This document shows positions 38,572-50,450 of a DNA stretch of 64,000 nucleotides, piece after piece. Where the stretch lies: the NCBI GenBank assembly GCA_001574975.1, contig KQ965818.1:68258-132257 (forward strand), given 5' to 3'. A program made the translations under genes and the position numbers. Numbering within the stretch: the first letter of the stretch is position 1; every line of letters starts with the position of its first letter. The DNA comes from Gonapodya prolifera JEL478. Lineage: Eukaryota > Monoblepharomycota > Monoblepharidomycetes > Monoblepharidales > Gonapodyaceae. The notes beneath the pieces were generated by a model that worked only from the letters and a program-made list of their open reading frames with translations, was not told the DNA's origin and did not search any database.

Positions 38572-39444
38572 TTGGCGAGCGGAGCTAAAATGGCCCAAAG
38601 ATGCTTTCACCCAAAGAATTCGTGCGGTGATGGGATACATTTTCTCCGGTTGTGCTCGTTTCCCCTCAAGACCGCCAGTCAGCATGTGTCTCAGCTCACA
38701 ATATTGGAAAGTATACTCAAACTTTTGGTGGTGTGCCGCAAGCAATTACCCGAGGCGGATGTTGCGGTGCAGAAAAGCAAACTTGAAACCACTCCAGGTT
38801 ACCTGCAATCCTCTCAAGCAACTGCTCCATTTTTCGAATCACTCTGGAGATGGTACCGATCGCTCTTCCTCTTGCAGCAGACTCAGCCCCAGATGAACTG
38901 ACTTGTACTCCTACTCATCGTCGTTCCCTTCTTGCTTGCTTTTGCCGTGACTGGTTCGACCGCTAGTGTGACGCTGGTCCATTATTCAACCTGCGTGCCA
39001 TGGAATGGTCCCCAGTGTTATGAAATCGAGATATACGCTGCCGGAACGGTATGTGGTATATTCCTCCTGAACACCAGCTGACTCTGTCGCGACCTCGTCT
39101 TCTATGCACTCCCTCCATTGCGCAGGATTTTTGTGACCACATGCAACCAATTGACGATGGCAGCGTTACCTATCCTCCATGCGCCTCATACACTCCCCCA
39201 GCTGATTGTTCTGTCGATCCAGCTAAAACTGACTACTACCTCCGCCTTTCTTCGTCAGAACACTGGCAGGATAAAAGTATTTGGATACAACACTGCATCG
39301 CCATGGATCACGTATAATGGTGGTGATCTGTGGAAATGCTATAAGGAGTCAAGCCGCCGGGAGCTATACAAACCAACGTGGACTTCTGCTGTCCAGTGCT
39401 ATTCAGATTATCGGTGCTGCCCCCCCTCAGGGTGCACCTACTGA
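38572..39444 (+). pseudogene. Broken gene for a Cys-rich single-pass membrane or secreted protein
   Basis: One reading frame runs through SQLTILESILKLLVVCRKQLP, ATAPFFESLWRWYRSLFLLQQ to a TGA at 38899-38901. It continues in the same frame with a strong membrane segment, LVLLLIVVPFLLAFAVTG, then STCVPWNGPQCYEIEIYAAGT. After a short intron-like gap come DFCDHMQPIDDGSVTYPPC, DYYLRLSSSEHWQDK and, one frame over (extra base in the AAAA run near 39275), FGYNTASPWITYNGGDLWKCY, ending PPSGCTY-stop at 39444. The Cys spacing suggests a disulfide-rich ectodomain. The internal stop plus frameshift argue for a pseudogene. A real start inside the membrane segment, or sequencing errors, are alternatives. 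No family recognised. Confidence 0.4.
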
Positions 39445-39689
39445 GGGGTCGGAGAGGTCATTTTGATGCGCTTTCATGTAGCAGTATGGAAATGATCATT
39501 GCTTCACAACAAACACAGTCCAAGCTTCTAAAAGGACACTTTGATCGAAGAGATTATCACCTCGAATTTGATAAGAATAGGACGCGGGAACGCAATTGAA
39601 TCTTGTAACGTAATAGCAAAGAGAACAACACTCAACTCCCCAGCATACGTTCTCTTGCACTCCCCGATCTGGTACATTCATGACAAAAA

Positions 39690-42600
39690 ATGGAGGCTGG
39701 GTTCACCCTGCTAAGCCATGGCGCATTCGCGCTGCGCAAGGTGCGAAGAAGTACACTCCAAGTGCGGACAGTGCCATGGGTATCACAGTACAAGTGATCA
39801 CAATAGAAAAACGCTCACAGAAACACACGATTTGAATACAAAGGCATGAGCAAAAGAAGATCTTTTTTGTTCTATTGAGTGGTTCGATGACTACGACATG
39901 GAGTTTTTCATCAGTTGACGTCACATCACTAATTCTTCAGAAAAAACATTTAAAAGCTCCGCAGGAACATATTCGTGTCGTAAAAATAGTAGCGACTTTG
40001 CTGTGAGTGGTGTAGACTTTCGCGATTTCAAAAAAGGGGAGAAGAGGGGTTGGTTTTTAATATCATGTCATATCGGCGGAAGGTTCCAGATTGTGCTTCA
40101 TTTGTTTTCTGCTCACAGAAACAGATAACCAAGAGTGAGCTAAAAACGAAACTCCGCGAAAGGGGATTACGAGTCGATATCAAGCTTCACTACTAAAAAC
40201 AAATGAATGACCCAATGCTGTTGTTCTCGCTTCCAATTAGTTGCCGAAGCAGGCAAATTTACTTGCTCGCTTCTTGCTCGATTCAGCGTTCTATTCCCAG
40301 TGAAGAAACGACGCCGGCGAGTGAAAGAAAGGGGAATGCAAAGAGCCATCTCTAGGCACCGAGTTGTAGATGGCGCTTAATGAATAGATGCACTCATATT
40401 GTCAGAAGAATTTCGCCATGCTGCTGGGCTCGTTTTCGGCTCACGGAAACTAGGAACCTCAGAACTCAGCGAGCTTCACTACTCTTGATAGGCGACTGTT
40501 CTGGGTCCAATCTGCGCTACGCGAACTTAAGGCAGTGCCTTTCGCTCTTTTCTTCTCGCATCTTCGGTGAAGGACTGGCGAGCAAATGTGGACAGCTCTC
40601 CGACGAGTGACTGTCAAGACTCATTCCACGAGGCCCCACTTCAACGATAGCCTTAGTGTCGCAAAAAGTTCCCACATCTGAGACTGATGGGAAAGTTGGG
40701 GAATGTGGTTGTAAGAAAAGGGGGGCGAGGGGCTCCGAGCATACCTATAGTCACGCGTTGCAGCCCCATCAATGGACTACACACTGCAGCACGGTGAGCA
40801 TCGATGTGGCAGAGCACACTCAACGCAGCAACGCGGAGTCGCAAGTTCTCTCTGACCCGCCCGCGTTGAATCCCGCGCCGACTTGTGTTGTTCAGGATGG
40901 GATAGTGCAGCTTTCGCTCATTATATTGCATCAAATTGGAGGACTGGGTGACCGTCACCGATCGAGCACTACGTCTCCTTGATCATCCCGCTCTAGCACA
41001 TTACGACATCTGTGCCTCAAAAGGTGCAAAATGATACACTCCAGGTCGGAATTTGCACTCCGGCGACATTACTCCCTTTCATGGGCATGGCGATGGGGTT
41101 CGCCCTGCTAAGCCAAGGCCGGCGCTTTTGCGGCTCGCGCTATGCAAGGTGCAAAAACGTGGCCATTCTCGGTGCAGATGGAGATGTCTTGGGTGTAACG
41201 CAAGCTCGTCAAACACCGCCCTACCCCACCTGCAGAGTTTGCGTTCACCCTGCGACAAAACATATCTCATTCGTTGCATAAAGTCTGTTCATCCTAATGC
41301 AAAGCAACGTTGTTGTCTTCCAAGAGGTGACAAAGATGTGTTTGGTAGCTAGCTACGAGATGAAGTTGTTGGGTTGACGTCTCGGCACTAATTCTTCAGA
41401 GAAAACACAAGAAAGGGGTCATGGGGACATATTCGACGTTCGTGGCAACGGAAAGTTTCAATTCAAGGTCGTGCTATGGTTGTTTTCAGCTCATTGAAAC
41501 AGATAACCAAAAGTGAGCTGAAAACGAAACTCTGCGAAAGGGACAGCTCGTTCACACCGTGCTTCACTGATCACTGCTGCTAACTGCATTACACAATGAA
41601 TGCTGTTGATCTCGCCTCCAATATGCCAAGGCACGCAAAAGGTTATCCCTCACTCGCTTCTCGCTCGCTTCAGCTCTCTACTCCCAGCAATGGAACAAAG
41701 CCGGTGAGTGAAATAAGAAGGGATGCAACGAGAGCGACTGCCGAGGCTCAAATCCAAGAAGATGGTGGATGCCGCAACTGCAACACCGCCGTGACACGAT
41801 AATCCTACCCCACGGGAGCTGTTCCGTATTCTTCACCCTGCTACGCAGCGCTACAAATTGCTCCGTGCTGTGCGAGGTGGCAAAAGACGTGTGGCGTGGC
41901 GAGCAGAAATGTGGTGTTCGCCAGTTGACGTCACGTAACCAGTTCTTCGGCATAAAGATAAAAGAGGTATTCAAGAGAAAAAGTTGTGCCATAAAAGCAG
42001 CAGGCGACTCTTTATAATCACCCCCAATGAGTACTGTAGCCTTTCGCCCGTAGGCGATCAGTCATCCTGGGGCTGCAAAAATTGAACACCATTCACCAGT
42101 GACATCATACCATCTTGAGGCACCGTCTTGTGGATGACACTCTGATGTGATTAAAATAGGCGAAATGTTTCAAGACCCTGCTGCGTTCCTTTTCGGCTCG
42201 CGCAAACACGGTAACTCAGAAACTCGGCGAAAAGAGATGTCTCGCCGACACCGAGCTTCACTTCTAATAGCTACTTGATGACTGCTTTTGCGTCAATCGA
42301 CTTGGAAATCTGTATATAATCTCTCGCTCTCTTGGCCTCACATCCCCGGTGAAGGACTGACACTGGCGAGTAAAAAAGGATGATGCTAACGAGCGACGAC
42401 CAACCATTCCAGGAATAGTCCAAGTCTCGCCAAAAGGTACCCATCTGAGAATGAGGGAAAAGTTGGTTGAAGTCAGGGGGTCAAAGAGGCACCGAGCACA
42501 AGATAACCGAGTATCGTGCAGTTATCGCTGCAACGATTCCCGTACACTCCTTTGACACGGGCGAGCGGTCCCGTTAACTGAACAGTGGCAGGGCCGTTTC

Positions 42601-42830
42601 CTCCATCATGTCCCAGCGATCATAATAGGCAAGGGGAAAAACGAGAGAAGGTGGGCGCCTCCAAAAACACCTTCCGCGGTCACAAGTCACCGACCCATCA
42701 ATGGATTACACACTGCAGCACGGTGAGCATCCATATGACGCAGCACACTCAAGCAGCAGCGTGGAATCGCAAGTTTCCGCCGCCCGCTCGCGTGGAATCC
42801 GGCGCTGACCCATGTCTTTGTGTTTGACAT
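39690..42830. repeat. Diverged interspersed repeat block of about 3 kb
   Basis: Several segments recur with 75-90% apparent identity. 40101-40165 resembles 41481-41543 (shared AACAGATAACCAA.AGTGAGCT.AAAACGAAACTC). 40764-40830 resembles 42693-42760 (shared ATCAATGGA.TACACACTGCAGCACGGTGAGCAT). 39914-39945 resembles 41373-41405 and 41920-41945 (GTTGACGTC, then AATTCTTCAG). 39700-39755 resembles 41098-41155 (TTC.CCCTGCTAAGCCA). 40425-40590 resembles 42180-42390. Units of about 0.25-0.7 kb seem arranged in two overlapping larger copies with offset near 1.4-1.9 kb. No coding potential, terminal inverted repeat or long LTR was recognised. It could be a decayed transposon array or a repeated non-coding gene. 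Confidence 0.6.
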
Positions 42831-42839
42831 GAAATATCG

Positions 42840-43141
42840 AAACACGTCCATCCCAATGATTCGCACCCGCAGCTCATCAATCAACGGCCCAACCGGTCGG
42901 AAATGTCCAGTCCATGTTCGAGGGACTCCATGTCGGGCAGCCGGCGCAGATTCACAAGCAGCAGGGTGAGTTTCGGTTCGTCGGCGATGACTAACCATAA
43001 TTGGAAGGCCAGGGATAGGCGGAGAATGCGTTTTCTAGAGGAACGGGATATCACTGTATCGATGCCGACTGGATCAAGTGGAGCGCCTTTGTTCGAGCCG
43101 CGAAATGCCGATGGCCACCAACGGAAAAACGTGGCATCCAT
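42840..43141 (-). other. Possible coding remnant
   Basis: A minus-strand frame reads SSRKRILRLSLAFQLWLVIADEP and NLRRLPDMESLEHGLDISDRLG, then (one frame over) LIDELRVRIIGMDVFRYFM. The text looks protein-like but needs a frame change at about 42895, has no identified start and no known family. It may be the end of a gene disrupted by the repeat block next to it. Confidence 0.25.
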
Positions 43142-43229
43142 CTATAATCATCATCCGTTTCCTCCTTCTTCTCGAACATTCTAACACTCGCTCCGTTCAT
43201 CGCTTCCAGCAACCCCTCAGCGCCGGGGG

Positions 43230-45462
43230 ATGTGGGTCGAACTCGACGACGATATCGGCGGTGTGCCCGTTCCATACACCCCAGTCGCAAGCTCTTCTTC
43301 AGCGCCGATTGCTTTGAACGTTACGCCCGCGAGAGCAGCGAGGGCTGCTGATGGACGTAAGTCGCCATATTCTCCTCTTTCTCCACTTCGTTCCTGTAAA
43401 TGTCCTTACACTTCGAACCCACACCACATGGCAGTACCACCCCGCCCGACACTCGACTCAGACGCGTCCATGGGCCAAGACGACGACGACGATAACGACG
43501 TTGTTCAAGGGGACGCTGGTCAGGAGTTCACGTTTCGACACCCGCGCCCGAGGGATGACGATGAGAATGTTTATTCTGGTATGTTGATGAGGAGTGGTGT
43601 TTATGTGAGACAGAGAATGGGGAAGTGGCCGTATTGGAGGTTATCGTATCCGGCATCGTGTTTTGGGTGGTGTTGGGTACCTGGAAGTGACACATGAGGC
43701 ATGCAGTCTGCATTAGGCACTTTTGAAACATCTTTTTTCTTTCATCTCGTCGCCCTGTGCTTCAACCCCGGCGGTGATGAGGAAAACGAGTCGGAGAACC
43801 TCACCGCCATATCGCACTTTGCACTGCTGCACTACCCTCTACATTCGATTCATCTCATCACCCCTTTCCTGTCCTCAAACCTCACCTCCCACAACCTCTA
43901 CCACGCACGTATACCCCACCAGACTCCGACTACCGCCCCTCGTCCCCCGACGATGACACCGCCGCGCGGCAACTCACTTCCTCCCCTTCGATCCGTGTCG
44001 ACCTTCCCATCGGCCCACCGGGGTCCGACCCGCTCGAGGCCGCCTGGGTCACCCGACACGAAGCCGTGCCCCCCGCGTGGCGGGATATGCTGCTGCGGAG
44101 CCAGTCGAGCAGGAGGAGGAATTATAGGGCGAGAGGGTTCGATACGTGTCTGCGCGTCAAGGCGGATGTGGAGTTGAGGGGCGGGAAAGTGGAGGATATC
44201 GCGTTCTTGTGAGTTTTAGAGGGAAGGGGGGATGGGTCCTGTCGCGGCGCCGAGGTGCTGAACTTCACGCGCGTCCACTAGCTTCGTCAGGGCATACCGG
44301 TTCAACCCAGAACGGCGCAAGTGGACGACGAAAGGCCCCGTCGCGCTTTTCCTGCTGCCGGACCGCAACGCTATCGTGGGGTATGAGCTGTACAGCACGA
44401 GGGCGGCGCTGTTTACGATTCCGAGTGAGTTCGACCATGGTCGACAGCTTACCGAAACGACTTCTCACAATGTCTTTTCTGCACACTACCCCAACCTCAC
44501 CTCGCACCGCACCAGTCTTCGACGACATCCTCGCCTCGATCAAATCCCAAACCCAAACTCCCGAATCCGGCGGACTCCCACGACACCTGTTATTCGTACA
44601 CACACTGGGCCGCTCCGCCGTGCGTCAGGCCACCTTCGAGCCCCGAGCCTTGGAGCCCGCACCCGAGTACATCAGCATCCTCCACACGATCCCGGAAGAA
44701 CAGCGCGCGTTCTTGCCCACGGTCCAGATGATGTACGGCGGAAAAGGTGTCACGGTCGCGAGGGAGGCCGACGGGGAGGAGACACAGGGGGGCAGGAGGT
44801 GGTGTTGGGAGTTTGTCAGTGAGGCTGGTGGGTCGCTTCCTCCTCCACTCCGCCAATTCGCCTGCACCGAAACTAACCCCCATCTTCCCCCCACTCACAC
44901 CGCCACCGCCCGGCACAGAGCGCACCCAATGCCTCGACCGCATCCGCGCCCTCGCGCGCAACATCGGCCCGCGCGAAGTCGCCCGCCGGGCCGCGACGTT
45001 CCAGCAGCCACGCGCGCCCGTCGCGGCGGAGCTCGACGGCAACCGGCTCGGGTCCGTTGGGGTCCGCGCACCGGAGCTGGCGCGGTACCATGCGGAGCGC
45101 ATGGCGGGAACGTTCCATGTGTGGAAAGATCAGGAGATGGCAGAGTTGTATGATGTTGGCAGGGTGGGTGTGAGGGCTGGGCTGTCGTGAGCCGGTTTCG
45201 GTCATGGTTGAATGTCTCAATTATCGCGCACGCCCTAACCGCTCCGCCCCCACCGCAGCTCGCCGAAGCCGGGTTCCAGTTCCTTCCGCTAGTCTTTTCC
45301 ACGGGCCTTGCACTCCCCGCCATGGTATGTGTCGGGTGCGGGTTCACGGTGCCCAACCCGCAATGGTTCCGAGGCAGCACGGACGCAATCGTACGCGCGC
45401 ACCAGGAGTCGACCGAGGCCAGGCAGGCGGGGTGCGTGTTTGCGGGGTGCGGTGGGAGGTAG
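43230..45462 (+). CDS. Unknown protein with C-terminal BIR-like zinc fold
   Basis: From ATG 43230: MWVELDDDIGGVPVPYTPV, an acidic stretch (QDDDDDNDVVQGDAGQEF), then RARGFDTCLRVKADVELRGG and VRAYRFNPERRKWTTKGPVALFLL, a beta-rich block that may be a PH/EVH1-like fold. The middle contains HLLFVHTLGRSAVRQATFEP and TIPEEQRAFLPTVQMMYGGKG. The C terminus reads AERMAGTFHVW, then LAEAGFQF, MVCVGCGF, W, RAHQES and GCVF. This reproduces the BIR order (R..TF..W, LAxAGF, CxxC, H, C), with longer CxxC-H and H-C spacings than usual. Classical fungal BIR1 proteins carry BIRs N-terminally, so this is not an obvious orthologue. Exons end with good GTAAGT/GTGAGT donors. The junction near 43575-43800 is not settled. 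Confidence 0.6.
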
Positions 45463-45856
45463 AGGTGGAGAGGTTGGGTGGTGTTGGGAAGGTGGGATCT
45501 GAGGAGGGCACGGGAAAGGAAAAGGGAAGGACTAGAGGGTTTGCATAGCGAGAGTGAAGTTGAGCGGCTTTTTAACCATGTGCGAGGGATATCTTGGCAA
45601 TATATTGCGTGCATACTATGTGAGGGCTGGGAGATCAATGATATTGTGAGCGGACACCATTCATGCAGATTTCACATCCCCGGGGAAAGTATATACAGGT
45701 TCACACATCCTTCTCAAAGCTGCAGAACGAATTATAGGGCGGTGGGTCGAAACGCCGCCATGGAGGCCCAGAGGGGGTATGTCAGATCTGGCAGGCGTTC
45801 GACCCAGGGTGGGAAGCAGCACCGGCCTCCGGAGGAGACTAAGAGTTGAACACGCA

Positions 45857-46612
45857 TCACGCGAGGTATAAATGCGTTGCTAGCATGTCCTCGATGAAGG
45901 CTTCCTCGTCCATGTCGACGTCCTCGGGTACTGAGTAACAAAAGAGTGGAATCGACGTTGACACCACACGTGCCACAAGTGGAGAGAAAGCCCAAGGTTT
46001 CAAGAACATTTAGTTCCGAAAAACACCAACGCACTTCTCCACCGTTCACCTTCTTCCTCTGCGTCGCCTCCCGCCGATATCTCGCTTCCCAAATCTGCTT
46101 CGACAAGGCCCGCGTAGAACACCTCATCCCGGAACTCCTCATCGAGATAGTCCTCGAAAGTCCCAGAAAATATGTTGCCTGCAGTCTCGTCCCGGTATTG
46201 CCTGCGGAAGGCGTCCCATTCTTCCTTGAGGATCCGGTCGATGTCAAGGTGCTGCACACACCGAACACCACCAGGAAAGGCGAATCACGACCAGCAATTC
46301 ACAAAGGCAGCATGTACCAGTACTCACTGTCTCGCTCCCTCGCTCATCGACTCTCAAATCACTCGGTCCGTCTGCGTCCATTCCTCCCACCTCGGGCGGG
46401 TCCTTCTCCAGCCCCTGATCGGCATCCTCCAAGCCATCACTGCTCGGCATATCGTCAAGCAGTCGTCGCCGCTTCCGCACGATCTGCTCGCGCTCATGCT
46501 TGACGCGGTCAAGACACTGCTGGCGGAACCGGGTCTTCCAGCCATCTCGGGCAGCGGAAGTCGCGAACACGTTGTGCGACGGAGGGTAGCGTTGTCTCAG
46601 TGGAGTGCGCAT
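45857..46612 (-). CDS. RPA-interacting-protein-like small acidic protein
   Basis: Three exons give about 200 residues. Exon 1 (from ATG 46612) is MRTPLRQRYPPSHNVF, then GWKTRFRQQCLDRVKHEREQIVRKRRR, a basic helix like the N-terminal region of RPA-interacting proteins, which import replication protein A. Exon 2 is HLDIDRILKEEWDAFRRQYRD, DYLDEEFRDEVFYAGLVEADLG. Exon 3, after a CAG acceptor near 45910, is VPEDVDMDEEAFIEDMLATHLYLA-stop. The phase at both junctions is consistent. The C-terminal zinc finger found in animal RPA-interacting proteins is not present, so the assignment is tentative. It converges with the BIR-like gene. Confidence 0.5.
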
Positions 46613-47941
46613 GTGGGGGGTGGGTGATTGATGCTGAGGGACGTGAGTGGGTGCGTGAAACACTGTGGAGGTTGGACTGGTGGGTGTGTACCGCGGTCAT
46701 TCAGCAACTAAGTCAAGTGAAACGCACTGTCCTATTTTAAAACCCCGTACTCAAAGAAACAGGTTGTGGTAATTGGTGCAATACCTTATTTATTTAATCT
46801 GCTTGAAGGAGTAATCTGTCCGCAAAGAATGCTGCACTCTAGTAGTGATGTCCCCGCGACAGCTTTTCGGACAAGATGGATGGGTCCCAGCACGCTTGGA
46901 CGTCCAAAACAAAGAGGCGTACAGGGGTCTAGGGTGTCAGTTGGAGATGACTCGGAAGCGTCTGCACTATCCAAAAGAGCAGTTCAAATGGGCCACTGTA
47001 GCGTGTGTTGTCCTCTCCCTGCAGACGAGGAACTGCCGTAAAAAGTCAATGGGACGTCACCGCGTGAAAGTTTGGCCACTCGGAAATGTCCCCAAAATCC
47101 TTTTGACGCCACGACAATTAACAGTCTAAGACGGTAGAGGCGTGCGGAGTCTCCACGGGTGCATTATCCGTGAGTTTGGCGGAGTGAGTTACAAGTTACA
47201 CGCCCGACCCTGAGATGCGAAGAAGTGTGTACTCACCAAGAAGTACTGGAGAGCAAGCTGGGGGATCACACCAATGGCCATGGAGGCAGCGTACATGAGG
47301 TTCATGGTGACGCTACCGTGAAAACAGGCCGCAAACTAGAGACGGACCGACTGGGGGCGTGGCGTCTCAAACGAAGAAGACACGTCTTGGCGGCTTTGGG
47401 GTTTTGTTTGCCTTGGAAGAAGATGGAGTGCGTTAGTTATACTCGACAAAATCAGAATAGCACCAAAGTAGAGCTGGGGTAGGGGAAATACACGCAAACG
47501 GTAGCACTCTAAGCGGCAGGTTGAAATTCCGTGAGTCGTTTTCGCCACGGCAGGTTCAGCCCATCCTTTGGTGATGGTAATGACGTCTCCGCGAACGCCG
47601 AATGCGGGAAGGGTACTTTCCAGGTGACGCCAAAAGAAAAGAGATTTACCGATGAGTGTGCCATGGTGAGGGTATCTTTGTAGTAGTGTTGAAGAGGGCA
47701 ACAGAGATTGAGTAAGCATTCGATGAAGATTACAACCGCTTATTATCTTGCATTGGAAGTTTATTGACGGGGAAGTTCGGAGTCGCTTCTGACGTGTACA
47801 TATTGCCAGGACTGTACCAGACTGTGTATATTTACATACCACCATATTTTCTTCCGTCGGGACCGACGACTACCTGAGAACCGTTCAACGCCCTATGAAA
47901 AGCATCATCATGCCAGGGTTGACCACACGGAGTTCTAAGAA
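46613..47941. other. Gap with gene debris
   Basis: No intact gene. On the minus strand, fragments such as MAHSSVNLFSFGVTWK (around 47610-47690), the membrane segment LYFGAILILSSITNALHLL (around 47435-47490) and VTMNLMYAASMAIGVIPQL (around 47245-47310) look like the tail of a polytopic protein, perhaps a family 2 glycosyltransferase. Nothing resembling its catalytic part is found before the flavin oxidase gene starts at 47942. A 5'-truncated relic is likely. 46760-47130 shows nothing recognisable. Confidence 0.35.
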
Positions 47942-49626
47942 ATGGCGCCCTCTCAACGAACCGCAATCCTCTTCCTCGGGGTTTCCCTTTTCCTCGCATC
48001 CACAGTCTCCACCTTGCCCACACCTGAGTCTGCGCCAGTGAACTCCAAGGACCCCATCTGCGTCGTTGGCGCCGGTCTTTCGGGGCTTTCCACCGTGCTT
48101 CGTCTGAATGAGAAAGGGTTCAGCAACATCGTGGTGTTTGAGAAGTCCGGTGTTCCGGGAGGAAAGGCAAAGGCGGTACGTTGGGCAATTGCGCCACTGC
48201 TCTTCGGTAATCATGCGAAAGGCATTTTCTCATCGTCGATGCGAACTTTCCCGTACCCCCTCCTTGTTGGAATCGACAGTGGACGGACCCCAACGGCAAA
48301 GTCTTCAACTTGGGCGCATTCGCCGGCGTCTTCGCCAGCTACAACGTCACGACTGGCCTCCTTGACAAATTTGGTGTGCCATACTCCAACGCCAAACTCC
48401 CCATCCTCTTCTACGAGTCACAGACTGGTTACACACTGAACGCATCCACCCTGCCACGGAACAATACCGCGATAGTCGACGCGTACACCCGATACACCTC
48501 GCTGTACAACCAATCTGCGGAGTTCTTCGTGCCTGGGTTCACCAACGGGGTGCCCGACGACCTTGCCGTCCCATTCTCAGAGTTTCTCGCCAAGAACAAA
48601 CTGGACGCGCTCGTTCCCGGTCTCTGGCTCAGCATCAGTGCATTTGGATACGGCTCCCTCGAAGAAGTTCCCGCCATATACGCTCTGATTTGGATGCCCC
48701 CTTCGCACGTTTACGCTACCATCGTGCGACCGGATCTTAGCTCCCTCACCTACGTGACGGACCCCAATAGGCTAGCCCGGGAAATGGCTAAATTCGTCAA
48801 GGCCAAATTTATCTACAACGCAACCATTGTCGACTCTCGGCGCAGCGCGAAGGAGACCGTCCTTACGTACCGCACAAACGGAACCTCCGACAAACAAACC
48901 CAGAAATGCGACCGCATCGTGGTCGCCTTCCCACAACTTCGAGCCAAAATGTCGGCGTTGAACCTGGACAAGCGGGAAGACAGCGTGTTCGCGCCGGTCA
49001 AGACCAACCAATACTTCAGCACGCCGCTCAAGCTGGACAACGTCACGACTGCCGCGCGGTACTACGAAGTCCTCCAGCTGAAGCCACAATGTGAGTGCCA
49101 CCACTGTGCCCTTGCTGACATCATGAACCTGGATTGACGGAGTGCTGTGCATGATGTGATTTAGCGGCTCCTCCCATCACCCTCGCCGAACCAATCGGCT
49201 CCGGTCAACCAGTCTTCATCAACCCACAATACCCCAAAAACGTATCCGACTATTACATCGCTTACAGCTGGAAGCAAGGATCCGAACCCATCACCACCGA
49301 CGCCGTCGCCGGACAGGTAGCCGCGGTCGGAGGACGCTTGAATGGCGCCTCGGCGGCACTTCCCGAGGAAAAGGTGTCAGACGTGGTCGTGTGGGGTGAG
49401 TGGTCTGCTTGTTGTTGGCCTCAACACACCAGCTGACTTTTTGTGTGTTGTAGAGTACTTTCCACACGTCGACTCCCAAGCTATCCAAGCGGGCTGGTTT
49501 GAGCGTTTCGAGGCCCTGCAAGGCCACCGGCGGACGTACTACACGTCGTCGGTGCGGTACTTTGAGAATATGGAATCCGTGATCGTGTCGGCGTTCGAGC
49601 TTGTCGATCGCTATTTCTGCTGGTGA
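47942..49626 (+). CDS. Secreted FAD-dependent oxidoreductase (amine-oxidase-like), 4 exons
   Basis: Exons 47942-48175, 48280-49090, 49165-49395 and 49454-49626 give 482 codons, with all phases consistent. The N terminus MAPSQRTAILFLGVSLFLAS is a signal peptide. Next comes the ADP-binding fold ICVVGAGLSGLSTVLRL, with the acidic end of strand 2 in NIVVFEKSGVPGGK, typical of flavin amine oxidase/phytoene-desaturase-like proteins. The body has many NxT/S sites (YNVTTG, LNASTL, NNTAIV, YNATIV, DNVTTA), which fits export. C terminus: EYFPHVDSQAIQAGWFERFEALQG, RTYYTSSVRYFENMES and DRYFCW-stop. The substrate is not known. The position next to gene debris and a T-run does not suggest a pathway. Confidence 0.9.
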
Positions 49627-50450
49627 AAAATTTAGACAGAATTAAAATTGTATTTGAGTCTTTGTCCCATAATCAACTCTGTTTGAACAATATTGCAGTG
49701 TCTGACGATCAAATGTTGAAGTGCGGTAAAAGGCAATGGAAGGATTGACCACAGAGAATGACGAGAAGGTAGAACGTTTTTTTTTTTTTTTTTTTTTTTT
49801 TTGCAAAGGTACAATCCACTCGTAGCACAGCCACGGCGGTGGAAAACTGCGGTGACATCACATTTTGGTTTGCATGGCACAAGGGCTTTAAGTGAAAAGA
49901 AAGATTGAAGTCGACCGTCGCTCCCCTTAAGGTTATTTGCGACACTATTACTGTTATTATGGCTTGGCTGTACGCCCCTCGTAACAGATTGCGGAGTGCC
50001 GAGGATAACTTTGTGCGAAAAATATAGGAAAGGCGCACATCCGGACGCAAGGGGTGACGACTCCGGGCAACCTCCTCAGCCGCCGCCCCAAGGAGTGCCA
50101 ACAATTATTTCAGGCCCCTGCACGGCGAGAAAAGTTAGTGTCGCTTTGTCTCAGGCAGAACGACATGTTGTCCCGGACGTATTAGGTCCGCGGTGCTATG
50201 TGACGTCAGTGCACTCCACGAGTTTCTCCCCTCTGGTCAACGTCGAGGCCGCCTCTGTTTGATATTCACCACTTAATTACCTGCGCTTTATGAAGGTGTC
50301 GAGGCATTTATGCTAAAGGAACAAGCTGACGTGGTGAAGCGCGTGTTTTCAATGCCAGGCAACGCAAGCGGGTACACATGGAATCTTTATTACTTTCAAC
50401 CCTAGTAAGCAGGCATCTCACGGAGGTACCGACATTGATATAATGGTATC
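49627..50450. other. Gap with a long T homopolymer
   Basis: Contains an uninterrupted run of 26 T (49777-49802). The rest shows only short overlapping frames without motifs. The T-run could be the poly(A) end of a minus-strand retroposed sequence; no flanking duplication was identified. Confidence 0.45.

Noticed and set aside
39690-42830. LTR retrotransposon in the repeat block
   Set aside because: No reverse transcriptase, integrase or gag-like text and no long terminal direct repeats were found.
44590-45638. Long minus-strand frames opposite the BIR-like gene
   Set aside because: They are high-GC shadow frames. The plus strand has spliceable exons and a recognisable BIR-like motif.
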